Assembly (NCBI RefSeq): GCF_001042715.1
Contig: NZ_CP009687.1
Location: forward strand, 3,897,418-3,961,417
Length of the DNA: 64,000 bases
Source: Clostridium aceticum
GTDB taxonomy: Bacteria > Bacillota > Clostridia > Peptostreptococcales > Natronincolaceae
Direction of reading: 5' to 3'
In this document: piece by piece, positions 25,262-33,075 of the stretch
Position numbering within the stretch: the stretch's first letter is position 1
Layout: the number at the start of each line of letters is the position of its first letter
The notes under the pieces: generated by a model
What the model was told of the DNA's origin: nothing
The model's input: the letters and a program-made list of their open reading frames with translations, nothing else
The model's database searches: none
Position numbers and translations under genes: made by a program

Positions 25262-27625
25262 TTACCACTGACTTCTGCCAAACAGCTTGAAAGTACGATA
25301 AATCCCCACTGCTGCCTGATCTAAAGTAACGTTTTTATTTGGTTGATAAGTCTCTCCTTCTTCTCTCAGTATATCCATACCATACATTAATGCCACAGCC
25401 CCTAATTTTTCAGGACTTATTTTATCAACATCCTCTACTGGAAGGGTATAAATTCCTTTTGCTGTAGCTGCTTTTTCCAGTGGTGTTACCTTTATTAACA
25501 TAGTGGCAAACTCCTCTTTAGATACGATATCTCCTCCTCGAAAAGCTTCCCTCTTGTTGTCTATAAGCTTATATTGAACCGCCGCCTGTAGATATTGGTA
25601 CACCTCATCACCAGCAGCGATATCCGTAAACTCTAATTCTTCTATTTCTTCTGTAGGATAATACCAGTGCCCCATAGCTTTTACCAGCATCTTTACAATA
25701 TCATTTCTTGTCACTTCATCTTGTAAATCGAATTTTTCTAAATCTATTACTCCACTACCTGCCATGATTTTTAATTCTCTTTCTCCCCAATGGTCTTGTA
25801 ATTTTTCTGCTATAGTGATTACTTTTCCATCCTTCACCCTCGCTTCTTGACCACTCCAATCTAAAAAGTTGCCTGTCTGGGCGTCTAAATAGTTGTATAT
25901 TAGCGGACTTTTGGGTGTATTGCTATAGACCAATTTTACTTGATTTTTCTGCTGATCCTTTGCCTCTTTTAGTTGTACATAGGATAATTTTGTTTCTGAC
26001 TGCTGCATAAAGAGATCTAATGCTTTTTCTTTATCAAGTAGGTTTTGGGGATGTGGAAGGACAACATCATCCCATCTATACTGTATTCCTTGTATGTCAC
26101 CTGTAGCACTGTCAACCACTACTTGTATGTAATTGTTTAGATAGTTAATTTCCTTTTCTTTTCTTGTGAAATTAAAATAATATTCTGCATTAACTATTTT
26201 ATGGTCATTATAATAGTGAATGGATTCTTGATAGGTTTGTTCTAACTCAAGATTCCTTAGTTTCTCAGGATATAGTTGTTTTAGCACTTCAATCGCCTTG
26301 TAGTAAGCATCTTCCCATGCTAAAACCGGTTGAAAGCTCTCTTCTGTCATCAACATCATTTCCCTCATTCTCCAATTATAGTAATTCAATTGAAGAATTT
26401 CTTCTGTTGAGGCATCTATCATTATGTGGCCATTATTATGGGGATCCTCTTTTAACTGAAATTGGACATTCCACACTTTTCTTTTGTTTCCATCTCCATG
26501 GATGATGTTGGAGCTGTAATTTACATTTTGGATTTTAGCATCTTCTTCACCATAGATTTTATTTAAAATATCTCTAGCCAAGGTAGAAGCTTCTTCCTGG
26601 TTCATTTCCTTATTACGGATTTTCCTTGTGGAGGATAGCTTTTCAAAAGCTGCTTTATCTTTTTGAGATACATTGATTTTTTTAGCTTCTGACGTAGGTG
26701 TTCCTGAATAGTTTACCATTTCTCCAGTGATGGCATCTACCCATACCCCACCTTCATAGTGTGGAGAGTACACAAGTTTCACTTCTTTTACTACATCTGC
26801 ATACTGCTTACTGGTATCTCTTACTGGCAAATAGCTTAAGTTGAAGTTTAAGTTTTCTTTAAATATATCTCTGGCTTCTTCTTCTATGATGACTGCTTTC
26901 TTTTCAGGCAAAACCTTTTCACTCCAGTTCACTCTATAGGAGGTCACTTCCCCACTCCCGCTGTTAACACCTATTTGTATCCCATCATGCATCACTGGTA
27001 TACCATCTTTTTGCCTAGTGTAATAAAAGTTGTACTCTGTAGGGTTTAGACCACTGCCACTATCTGCAGCATAATAATGCATACTGCTGCCACTATCCTC
27101 TATGATCAGTTGGTTAAGAAGGTGCTGGCTGGTACTTAATAAAAATTGACGGGCTTTTTCTTCTGCCTCTTCCCTCGTGTATTGGGCGACATGATTTCCT
27201 TGACCCCTATCATCTTGGTACTTTCTTAATTCAACCAGCTCTTTATCTTCATCTTCGATAGTAGCCTGAAGACTAAGATATTGATTTCTCCCCTGCTGAG
27301 TATACCTAATCTCCCACACGTACCTGTCATTTCTGTTCCAATCTTCACGATAATTTACATTCACCTGAAAATTTTGTTCTTCTTCGATATCTACACTTAG
27401 AAACTGTTTTATATAATTTTTTGCTAAATGCAGTGCCTCTTCTTCAGTCAAGTTGGCCTTCTGTGAAACTAAAGTATTTTCTGATATCCCATAAGAAGCA
27501 TCTACAGCAGCGTGTGCAGTTACTTCTGTTACTGCTACAACTTGGGGAGCAGCAGTAACAAAACCAATGTGAGAAACCAACAATCCTCCTACAATGAAGC
27601 CGCTGAGCGTCTTCTTCAACTTCAT
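25262..27625 (-). CDS. Secreted surface protein with YcdB/PepSY-like repeats and SLH domains
   Basis: This 787-residue protein has a Sec signal peptide (KKTLSGFIVGGLLVSHIGFVTA). Several YcdB/YcdC-PepSY-like units follow, each opening with an EEAxxxAxxxL helix (residues about 60, 150, 345 and 430) and ending in a strand such as WEIRYTQQG or WNVQFQLKE. The C-terminal 170 residues are SLH-like, with GVIDLEKFDLQDEVTRNDIVKML and GGDIVSKEEFATMLIKV. SLH modules attach proteins to cell-wall polymers, so this is probably a surface protein. PepSY-type units often inhibit or chaperone peptidases, but no peptidase neighbours it. It has its own terminator. Confidence 0.8.
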   Translation of the reverse strand: MKLKKTLSGFIVGGLLVSHIGFVTAAPQVVAVTEVTAHAAVDASYGISENTLVSQKANLTEEEALHLAKNYIKQFLSVDIEEEQNFQVNVNYREDWNRNDRYVWEIRYTQQGRNQYLSLQATIEDEDKELVELRKYQDDRGQGNHVAQYTREEAEEKARQFLLSTSQHLLNQLIIEDSGSSMHYYAADSGSGLNPTEYNFYYTRQKDGIPVMHDGIQIGVNSGSGEVTSYRVNWSEKVLPEKKAVIIEEEARDIFKENLNFNLSYLPVRDTSKQYADVVKEVKLVYSPHYEGGVWVDAITGEMVNYSGTPTSEAKKINVSQKDKAAFEKLSSTRKIRNKEMNQEEASTLARDILNKIYGEEDAKIQNVNYSSNIIHGDGNKRKVWNVQFQLKEDPHNNGHIMIDASTEEILQLNYYNWRMREMMLMTEESFQPVLAWEDAYYKAIEVLKQLYPEKLRNLELEQTYQESIHYYNDHKIVNAEYYFNFTRKEKEINYLNNYIQVVVDSATGDIQGIQYRWDDVVLPHPQNLLDKEKALDLFMQQSETKLSYVQLKEAKDQQKNQVKLVYSNTPKSPLIYNYLDAQTGNFLDWSGQEARVKDGKVITIAEKLQDHWGERELKIMAGSGVIDLEKFDLQDEVTRNDIVKMLVKAMGHWYYPTEEIEELEFTDIAAGDEVYQYLQAAVQYKLIDNKREAFRGGDIVSKEEFATMLIKVTPLEKAATAKGIYTLPVEDVDKISPEKLGAVALMYGMDILREEGETYQPNKNVTLDQAAVGIYRTFKLFGRSQW

Positions 27626-27773
27626 AAAAACACATCCTTCCCATTTTATACAATATTTTCCTTAAGTATTAAGATGCAGTTATTATAAAAAAGTTTCAGT
27701 TAAATGAAAATATATGAAGATTTTCTGTGTAAGAGAACAAATTTGTCATAGGGTTTTGAAAGCGTTAAGATAA

Positions 27774-27811
27774 AAAAACAGGGAGGGTTCCACTCACTGG
27801 AACCAGCTCCC
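27774..27811 (-). terminator. Terminator of argF
   Basis: The stem GGTTCCA/TGGAACC, extended by GGGAG/CTCCC, begins at the argF stop. The minus strand continues with TGTTTTTTTA. Confidence 0.85.
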
Positions 27812-28803
27812 TATAAAGTTGCCACCATCACTGCTTTGATTGTATGCATTCTATTTTCTGCTTCATCAAAAACAACAGAATGTTTGCTTCTAAAGACTTC
27901 ATCCGTAACTTCCATTTCCTTCAAACCAAACTTCTCATAAATTTCAGTACCTATCTTTGTTTCTAAATCATGGAAGGCAGGTAAACAGTGCATGAAGACT
28001 ACATCAGGATTTTCTGTCTTATTTATCATGTCCATATTCACTTGGTAAGCAGATAATTGTTTAATTCTAGCCTCAAATTGATCCTCTTCCCCCATCGATA
28101 CCCATACATCCGTGTAAATTACATCTGCACCCTTCACGCCTTCTGCAACATCTTCTGTTAAAGTAATTTTTCCTCCTGTCTCATTTGCTACTTCTTTCAT
28201 TTGATTTACTAATTCTTCTGCTGGAAATAGCTCCTTTGGTGCCACTGCTCTAAAGTCCATCCCCATCTTAGCTGCACCAATCATAAGGGAATTTCCCATG
28301 TTATTTCTTGCATCGCCAATATAAGCAAACTTCACCTTGTTTAAAGGTTTATGTACATGCTCTGTAATCGTCAATAAATCCGCTAAAATTTGCGTAGGGT
28401 GATAAAGATCTGTCAATCCATTCCACACTGGTACACCTGAGTGTTTTGCCAACAACTCTACTGTTTCTTGCTTGTAACCTCTAAATTCAATGCCATCATA
28501 ATATCTTCCTAATACCTTTGCTGTATCTTCTATAGATTCTTTTTTACTGATCTGGGAATCATTGGCTCCTAAGAAAGTCACATGTGCCCCTTCATCAAAA
28601 GCTGCTACTTCAAAAGCACATCTCGTTCTTGTAGACGTCTTTTCAAATAGCAAAACGATGTTTTTACCTGCCAATAAGTTACCTTGAATACCCATTCTTT
28701 TTTTAGCTTTTAAGTCTCTTGCTAAATCTAGCAAATAACGAATTTCCTGGGGGGTAAAATCCTTTAGTGTAAGTAAGCTTCTTCCTTTTAAATTCACTGG
28801 CAT
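27811..28803 (-). CDS. argF: Ornithine carbamoyltransferase
   Basis: This 330-residue OTCase forms citrulline from ornithine and carbamoyl phosphate, or runs in reverse in the arginine deiminase pathway. It shows the carbamoyl-phosphate motif STRTR (residues 57-61), [21 protein letters not shown] and the ornithine-side HCLPAFHD near residue 273. RBS TAAGGAGGAAG lies before the ATG. It stands alone between repeats and a surface protein, with no arcA or arcC nearby, so direction cannot be told from context. The gap upstream holds structured repeats (28890-29184). Confidence 0.95.
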   Translation of the reverse strand: MPVNLKGRSLLTLKDFTPQEIRYLLDLARDLKAKKRMGIQGNLLAGKNIVLLFEKTSTRTRCAFEVAAFDEGAHVTFLGANDSQISKKESIEDTAKVLGRYYDGIEFRGYKQETVELLAKHSGVPVWNGLTDLYHPTQILADLLTITEHVHKPLNKVKFAYIGDARNNMGNSLMIGAAKMGMDFRAVAPKELFPAEELVNQMKEVANETGGKITLTEDVAEGVKGADVIYTDVWVSMGEEDQFEARIKQLSAYQVNMDMINKTENPDVVFMHCLPAFHDLETKIGTEIYEKFGLKEMEVTDEVFRSKHSVVFDEAENRMHTIKAVMVATL

Positions 28804-28889
28804 AAATTCTTCCTCCTTAATTTTGTTTTGTTATAAGTATTCCCTTAGTACTTTTATAATCTTCAGTTTTTATGAAATATTATTACTTG

Positions 28890-28992
28890 ATTTGCAACCT
28901 GGCTAACACTCAAACATGCAAATTTCTTAACGGATTTTTCATTTTCGATCACTAAGCGTTGTTACAATACTTTCAAATGTTTTTGCTTAATA
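28890..28992. repeat. Degenerate half-copy of repeat family C
   Basis: On the minus strand AAAAATCCGTTAAGAAATTT is followed by GCATGTTTGAG and a TAGCCAGGTTGCAAAT stretch. These match the loop region of the 186-bp element at 38837-39022. The opposite arm is not complementary here, so this copy is decayed. Confidence 0.55.
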
Positions 28993-29061
28993 TATTTAAT
29001 TTTCTCTGGAAAGTACTTAAGAAAATTGCACAAGTCGAGACTATATTAGTATCTTAATAAT

Positions 29062-29184
29062 CTATAGATAAACAACATCAGGACTTAATTTTGATATACT
29101 AAGGGCTACATTTGCAGCCCACGGTTTTGGGGCGAAACCGTAGACCGTGTATATCAAAATTAAAGTTTGAACTTGCTTATCTTA
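29062..29184. repeat. Repeat family B, full-length copy with nested hairpins
   Basis: The ends are CTATAGATAAACAACATCAG and AACTTGCTTATCTTA. Inside, ATTTTGATATAC and GTATATCAAAAT are inverted, enclosing two hairpins: GGGCTACATTTGCAGCCC, and ACGGTTT/AAACCGT with a GGGGCG loop. The region is non-coding and lies between argF and veg. A short internally deleted copy is at 8171-8219, and part of the GGCTACATTTGCAGCC core recurs at 38690-38716. Confidence 0.65.
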
Positions 29185-29240
29185 GGAAAATTTTCTCAAA
29201 CGCCTTACTTCTATCATAATTTATAAAACCCTCTTGGGCA

Positions 29241-29273
29241 ACAAAAAAATAATAAACCACCTATTATAGGTGG
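29241..29273 (-). terminator. Terminator of veg
   Basis: A CCACCTAT/ATAGGTGG stem just past the stop is followed on the minus strand by TTTATTATTTTTTTG. Confidence 0.8.
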
Positions 29274-29279
29274 CTTATA

Positions 29280-29546
29280 TTAACTAACTTTAATTTGCTG
29301 ATTGTCTTTACTTATGGTGACTTCAACTGACTCAGTAAGAATATCAGAGTAACTGTAGGACACTCTTCTAACGGAATTATAATCTCCATTTATCTTCACT
29401 ATAAATATATTGGGGTAAGTGTTTTCTAAAACCCCTTCACGAATCATTGTTCTTTTCCGCCCTTTGTTAGCCTTTAGGGTCACTTTTTGTCCTACATAAC
29501 CTTCGATATTTCTTCTAATCTCATTTAAGGTATTTTTATCTGCCAA
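29280..29546 (-). CDS. veg: Veg family protein
   Basis: This 88-residue protein has the conserved Veg signature: LNEIRRNIEGYVGQKV, KANKGRKRTMIREGVLE and YSYSDILTESVEV. Veg is a small protein known in Bacillus subtilis for a very strong promoter; it stimulates biofilm formation and affects spore outgrowth. I chose TTG 29546, because GAAGGTGAT lies immediately upstream and the product then has the usual length. An ATG at 29585 adds 13 residues and has no ribosome site. It is monocistronic with a near-consensus promoter. Confidence 0.9.
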   Translation of the reverse strand: MADKNTLNEIRRNIEGYVGQKVTLKANKGRKRTMIREGVLENTYPNIFIVKINGDYNSVRRVSYSYSDILTESVEVTISKDNQQIKVS

Positions 29547-29623
29547 ACCATCACCTTCTTTCACATCTATAACAACATATATCATATCACATTTCTAGAA
29601 GGTTGTCAAACACTTAATAAAAT

Positions 29624-29653
29624 ATTATACAATGTTTACTCATAGGTTGTCAA
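29624..29653 (-). promoter_or_regulatory. Strong sigma-A promoter of veg
   Basis: On the minus strand TTGACA (29648-29653) and TATAAT (29624-29629) are 18 bp apart. Both hexamers are perfect. This parallels the strong veg promoter of Bacillus. Confidence 0.7.
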
Positions 29654-29757
29654 TAAATCTTTTTTCCATATTTACAATAAAAACTAATTTTTTCTCTATA
29701 ATAAAGGTAAATCCCTTGATTTCTTTAACTTTAACAGCTTTTCAATATCTTCCTCTA

Positions 29758-31305
29758 TTATAAAGAATATCCATAATATCTAACAATACCATTAGCTATA
29801 GCCAATGCAGCCTTCTTCTTAAATTCTTCCTTCATCAAAAGCTTTTCCTCTTCCGGATTAGATATATATACTACCTCTATATGAAGGGAGCTTACCTTTA
29901 CATCCCGCAGTAAAAAAAACTCAGCAGTCTTTATACCCCTTTTAATAGTTCCCAACTTTTCCGAGACCTCTTCTATAATTTCTTTCGCTAATCTTCTGGC
30001 CTCCTTATCGCCTCTATAATAATAAATTTCTGTACCCGAAATAGAGGGGTGCTTAAAGTAGTTTTGATGAATCGTAATAAAAAAAGCAGGTGAAATTTCA
30101 TTCACGATGGCAGCTCTTTGAGTAAGAGGAATATACTCATCCTTTTCTCTAGTGGTGTATACCGTTGCCCCTAACTCCAGCAGACGATTTCGTAAATAAG
30201 AACAGATTTCTAGATTTACGTCTTTTTCTCTTAAGCCTGAGAAACCTACATTGTCATCTGCCTTCTCTCCACCATGGCCGGCATCAATAACGATAGTTTT
30301 ACCTTTTAGGGGTTTTTTTATGTCCCTTATTTCGATATTTTTCAACACAATGCCGGTATAATAATATTTTAAAATTTCTTCTGCTTTTTTACCCTCTTGC
30401 GCCATCTGGTTCGCCCCATATTGGCACAGACCTACACCATCCCCCTTACCCTTAGTAAAGAAACGAATTTTTTCTGGTCTCCAGCTAATCCGAGTAGAAT
30501 TTAAACTTAACAGCTCCATTAATTGTTTTCCTTCAAACTCCTTGCCTGCCACCTTTAATTTTGTTACTCGATTCTGTTGATCTCTTGTAATATCATAAAA
30601 CATATTTTCTATTTCCATGTTTTTCGTTGCACTTTCTTTAGCAAACTGAACACCTAATCTTTCTTCTATATCTTCTATAGACAAATCCTTATAATTAAAG
30701 GAATAAGGTGCTTCTTGGCAGTAACTACATAATACTCGTCGTAAATATTGAACAATGTTTCCATCCACATTTTCACTGTTTTCTGTGGCTCCTCCACAAA
30801 CCGTATGAAATCTTGCATCAATAGGTCTATCATTAAAAAAAATAATGATATTTTTTGTATCATCTATTACTCTTTTTAAGATGTCTATATTTTCTTCGTA
30901 ACCTTCTCCCCAAGTTTGTCGATAGTCCTCCAGAGTTAAAACCCCTTGAAATTCATCCAAAGATAGATCTGCCTCTAGTATATCCTTAACACCATTACCA
31001 CCAAAAAACTTTAGTCTTTTAGCTATTCTTGTTCTCATAATAATACTCTGACTTTTTAGGGCTTCTATATTAAAAGTTAGCGGCATACTCCAAGCTACCA
31101 ACTCTTTGACCAGTTCCTCTAGCGGCTTTGATATTATTTTTTTTTCATACGGGTTGTATACGTCGACATATATGCTTTCACCTACTTGCTTCAACTCCTT
31201 TACCCCCTTATTCTTTTGAGTTCTACAGATCTCAATTTCCTTTATTGGAATCCCTGACTGTAGTATATAATATGAAAAAAAACAATACCTTGTGCATAAT
31301 TCCAA
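29758..31305 (-). CDS. SpoIID-like domain fused to N-acetylmuramoyl-L-alanine amidase
   Basis: This 515-residue fusion has two parts. Residues about 45-330 are SpoIID/LytB-like (LVAWSMPLTFNIEALKSQS, then VCGGATENSENVDG and GDGVGLCQYGANQMAQEG). Residues about 335-515 are an Amidase_3 domain (IVIDAGHGG, the second ligand region, IHQNYF, and HIEVVYISNPEEE). SpoIID is a lytic transglycosylase that works with an amidase on peptidoglycan during engulfment; here both activities are on one chain. TTG 31305 is the longest start. A TTG at 31194 preceded by GGGGGTAAAGGAG is an alternative, and no clear signal peptide is visible in either. An 8-base T run near the 5' end makes the start suspect. Confidence 0.75.
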   Translation of the reverse strand: MELCTRYCFFSYYILQSGIPIKEIEICRTQKNKGVKELKQVGESIYVDVYNPYEKKIISKPLEELVKELVAWSMPLTFNIEALKSQSIIMRTRIAKRLKFFGGNGVKDILEADLSLDEFQGVLTLEDYRQTWGEGYEENIDILKRVIDDTKNIIIFFNDRPIDARFHTVCGGATENSENVDGNIVQYLRRVLCSYCQEAPYSFNYKDLSIEDIEERLGVQFAKESATKNMEIENMFYDITRDQQNRVTKLKVAGKEFEGKQLMELLSLNSTRISWRPEKIRFFTKGKGDGVGLCQYGANQMAQEGKKAEEILKYYYTGIVLKNIEIRDIKKPLKGKTIVIDAGHGGEKADDNVGFSGLREKDVNLEICSYLRNRLLELGATVYTTREKDEYIPLTQRAAIVNEISPAFFITIHQNYFKHPSISGTEIYYYRGDKEARRLAKEIIEEVSEKLGTIKRGIKTAEFFLLRDVKVSSLHIEVVYISNPEEEKLLMKEEFKKKAALAIANGIVRYYGYSL

Positions 31306-31344
31306 CTTCTATTGCATATAGGCATTGTTTTATAATTTATTTAT

Positions 31345-31782
31345 TTATTTTTTCTCTTGAAAGATATTCATTAAGATCTCTAAGACTCCCTGGATTTCCT
31401 TTTGCATGCTTTCATCTAAATTCCTCACTTTTTCATCAATTGTAACCAGTAATTTATTTTTTATTTGCTTTACTTTCTTTTCTCCTGCTTGAGTCAAACT
31501 TACATAAACATTTCTGCGATCCTTAGCAGAACTGCTTCTTTCTACATAACCATCCTCCACCAATTTATTTAACATGCAAGTCATGGTTCCCTTACTAACC
31601 TCAATGGTTTCACTTAGATTTGACATATTACAAAGACCAAAACGGTGAATTATAAATAGTGCTTGAAACTGAGCTAAGGTTAAACCTTCTTCACTCCTAA
31701 TATTTTTATACTGATACTTCATCCAACCGCCAAAAGAAATATAAAAATTTTGAAGTGTTTGAGGAATCTGTTGTTCTTCCAA
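31345..31782 (-). CDS. MarR-family transcriptional regulator
   Basis: This 145-residue winged helix protein has the MarR core LTLAQFQALFIIHRFG, the recognition helix region LSETIEVSKGTMTCMLNKLVEDGYVER, quoted in part as IEVSKGTMTCMLNKL, and the wing SSAKDRRNVYVSLTQAGEKKV with its conserved DRR. It should act as a dimeric repressor. TTG 31782 has AAAGG 10 bases upstream. It lies 39 bases ahead of the SpoIID-amidase gene on the same strand and may be in the same unit. Two Cys residues (FGLCNMS and TMTCML) could allow redox sensing, but this is speculative. Confidence 0.85.
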   Translation of the reverse strand: MEEQQIPQTLQNFYISFGGWMKYQYKNIRSEEGLTLAQFQALFIIHRFGLCNMSNLSETIEVSKGTMTCMLNKLVEDGYVERSSSAKDRRNVYVSLTQAGEKKVKQIKNKLLVTIDEKVRNLDESMQKEIQGVLEILMNIFQEKK

Positions 31783-31879
31783 GCTACATCAACCTTTCTT
31801 TTTTGGTGTATGCTATCTATTATATAATTATTGTGTTAATAGTTTCAAGTCAAAATAGTTTGTTTTTAGAAATATTTGC

Positions 31880-31908
31880 TTGTCAAAATATTTTTTATCC
31901 GTTATAAT
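31880..31908 (+). promoter_or_regulatory. Sigma-A promoter and leader of the zinc-ribbon gene
   Basis: TTGTCA (31880-31885), a 17-bp spacer and TATAAT (31903-31908) predict a start near 31915. The resulting leader is about 165 nt and contains AGTAAA/TTTACT followed by T7 near 31941-31965, which could act as an early terminator. The rest of 31783-32080 is AT-rich with nothing else recognisable. Confidence 0.6.
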
Positions 31909-32080
31909 ATAAGGAAAAGTTTTATTTTTACTATTCCCTTAAGTAAAGATTTTTACTTTTTTTATGCTTTGGGATATTGTTTCTTTACATAGTTTTTAAA
32001 TTTTTACGCAAAAAAAATTATACAATATACAATATAATTAACTTTAATTGGAAATCCTATTAAACTTTAGGAGGGATATA

Positions 32081-32251
32081 ATGCGATGTCCTATTTGTGG
32101 TAACGAAGATACAGGCAGACTTAGTAAGTCTAGATATTTTTGCAGTAACTGCTTTATAGAAATTTTTTATTCCAGAGCCAGTGAATTACAAATTCTAAAA
32201 ATATTAGAGGATGGTAGTACCTTCGCCGTTGCCTTTACAGAAAATAATTAA
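32081..32251 (+). CDS. 56-residue zinc-ribbon microprotein
   Basis: This short protein opens with MRCPICGNEDTGRL, followed by YFCSNCFIEIFY. The two CxxC pairs make a compact zinc ribbon, as in many small nucleic-acid or RNA-polymerase-associated proteins. The C-terminal half (LQILKILEDGSTFAVAF) has no recognisable motif. ATG 32081 has a strong TAGGAGG 8 bases upstream, so an in-frame start at 32048 is unlikely. It is transcribed alone from the promoter at 31880 and is convergent with the HesB-like selenoprotein gene. Confidence 0.75.
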   Translation: MRCPICGNEDTGRLSKSRYFCSNCFIEIFYSRASELQILKILEDGSTFAVAFTENN

Positions 32252-32279
32252 CCCCCTTTTGCATAAAAGGGGGTTAATT
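32246..32279. terminator. Bidirectional terminator between the zinc-ribbon and HesB-like genes
   Basis: A perfect 15-bp palindrome AATTAACCCCCTTTT/AAAAGGGGGTTAATT with a GCAT loop sits between two convergent genes. It is followed by ATTTTCTGT on either strand. Confidence 0.8.
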
Positions 32280-32295
32280 ATTTTCTGTTATTAGA

Positions 32296-32589
32296 TTAAC
32301 AACATCCGCTGCTATGTTTTTGACCTATGACAAAACCCTTTGCAAACCAACTTTTTGTATAATCCAGTACCAAATCCTTCTGCATAAACTGACCCTGCAG
32401 CTGTTGATCCACAATAAATTGTATGCCATCTACACTTTTTATAATATCTGTATCCTTCGGCTCCTCCAGAGACACTCCAAGTTTGGGGCCGCCTCAGCCA
32501 ATACCACTGATAAATATACGTAGTGCCTTATTTGTTTCATGATGCTTCAGCATTTCTTCTTTTGCTGTCTGAGTTACTGTAATCTTCAT
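32296..32589 (-). CDS. HesB/IscA-like selenoprotein with in-frame UGA (Sec32)
   Basis: Read conventionally, this frame stops at TGA 32494-32496 after ISGIG. Translation continues without another stop through GGPKLGVSLEEPKDTD, FIVDQQLQGQF and SWFAKGFVIG to HSSGCC and TAA, giving 97 residues. The UGA falls exactly where HesB/IscA proteins have their first cluster-binding Cys (the GCGGP position), and the C-terminal CC matches the second Cys site. A stem-loop follows the UGA: CGGC/GCCG outer stem and GGAG/CTCT apical stem with a UGU loop. HesB-like selenoproteins are known in Clostridia. The start is ATG 32589, with GGAGGAGGGG upstream. Function: probably Fe-S cluster or metal handling. Confidence 0.85.
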
Positions 32590-32606
32590 GACCTTCCCCT
32601 CCTCCA

Positions 32607-32637
32607 GTATATACCCCCTTAGAAGGGGGGTGTATAC
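32607..32637 (-). promoter_or_regulatory. C-tract/G-tract palindromic operator in the HesB-like leader
   Basis: GTATATACCCCCTT and AAGGGGGGTGTATAC form an imperfect inverted repeat from about the transcription start to +30. Its pattern (TAT-AC5 ... G6-T-TATA) resembles operators of the CsoR/RcnR/CstR family, though the centre is longer than usual. No such regulator is encoded in the window. Confidence 0.4.
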
Positions 32638-32640
32638 ATT

Positions 32641-32669
32641 ATTATATGCAACACCAGCAAAAAAGTCAA
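32641..32669 (-). promoter_or_regulatory. Sigma-A promoter of the HesB-like selenoprotein gene
   Basis: On the minus strand TTGACT (32664-32669), 17 bp and TATAAT (32641-32646). The C/G palindrome at 32607-32637 begins just downstream, well placed for repression. Confidence 0.75.
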
Positions 32670-32982
32670 TATTTACATGAAATAAAGCGTTTGAATTATT
32701 ATTCATTTTCAAGTATAATTGTTTTTGTGTATATTTAAGTCATTACATCCACTGTGTCAGAGAAACCGTCAGACTGGATGAAAACTAACTTTATCATATC
32801 TGACCCTATGAAAAGTCTTCTTAGAATTTATACAAAATCCTCATTTTCCTTATGCGTAGAAGGATCTATTTAAAGTACAGAAGTCTCTCAATCTCGCTGG
32901 AATATCCAACATGGATTTGAATTTTCTGATATTTTATGATATGATAGTACAAAGCTATGTCGTTCTTAGGAAAAGAGGTGAT

Positions 32983-33060
32983 ATGGTAAAAAACATAACA
33001 AAGCAATGCCCTGTACTATATAAAGTAATCTTATACACTATTAAGCTTAAAAATTTTTAA
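32983..33060 (+). CDS. Possible 25-residue leader ORF before nhaC
   Basis: ATG 32983 is preceded by AAGAGGTGAT. The frame encodes MVKNITKQCPVLYKVILY... and stops 15 bases before nhaC. It has no recognisable domain. It could be a translated leader peptide or chance. The remaining stretch 32670-32982 holds a CATCCA/TGGATG hairpin at 32746-32780 and nothing else that I recognise. Confidence 0.3.
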   Translation: MVKNITKQCPVLYKVILYTIKLKNF

Positions 33061-33075
33061 CAAGGAGGATAATTT

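Noticed and set aside
29062-29184. Riboswitch upstream of veg
   Set aside because: The hairpin-rich element recurs elsewhere in a deleted form, does not match any riboswitch that I know, and lies beyond the veg terminator.
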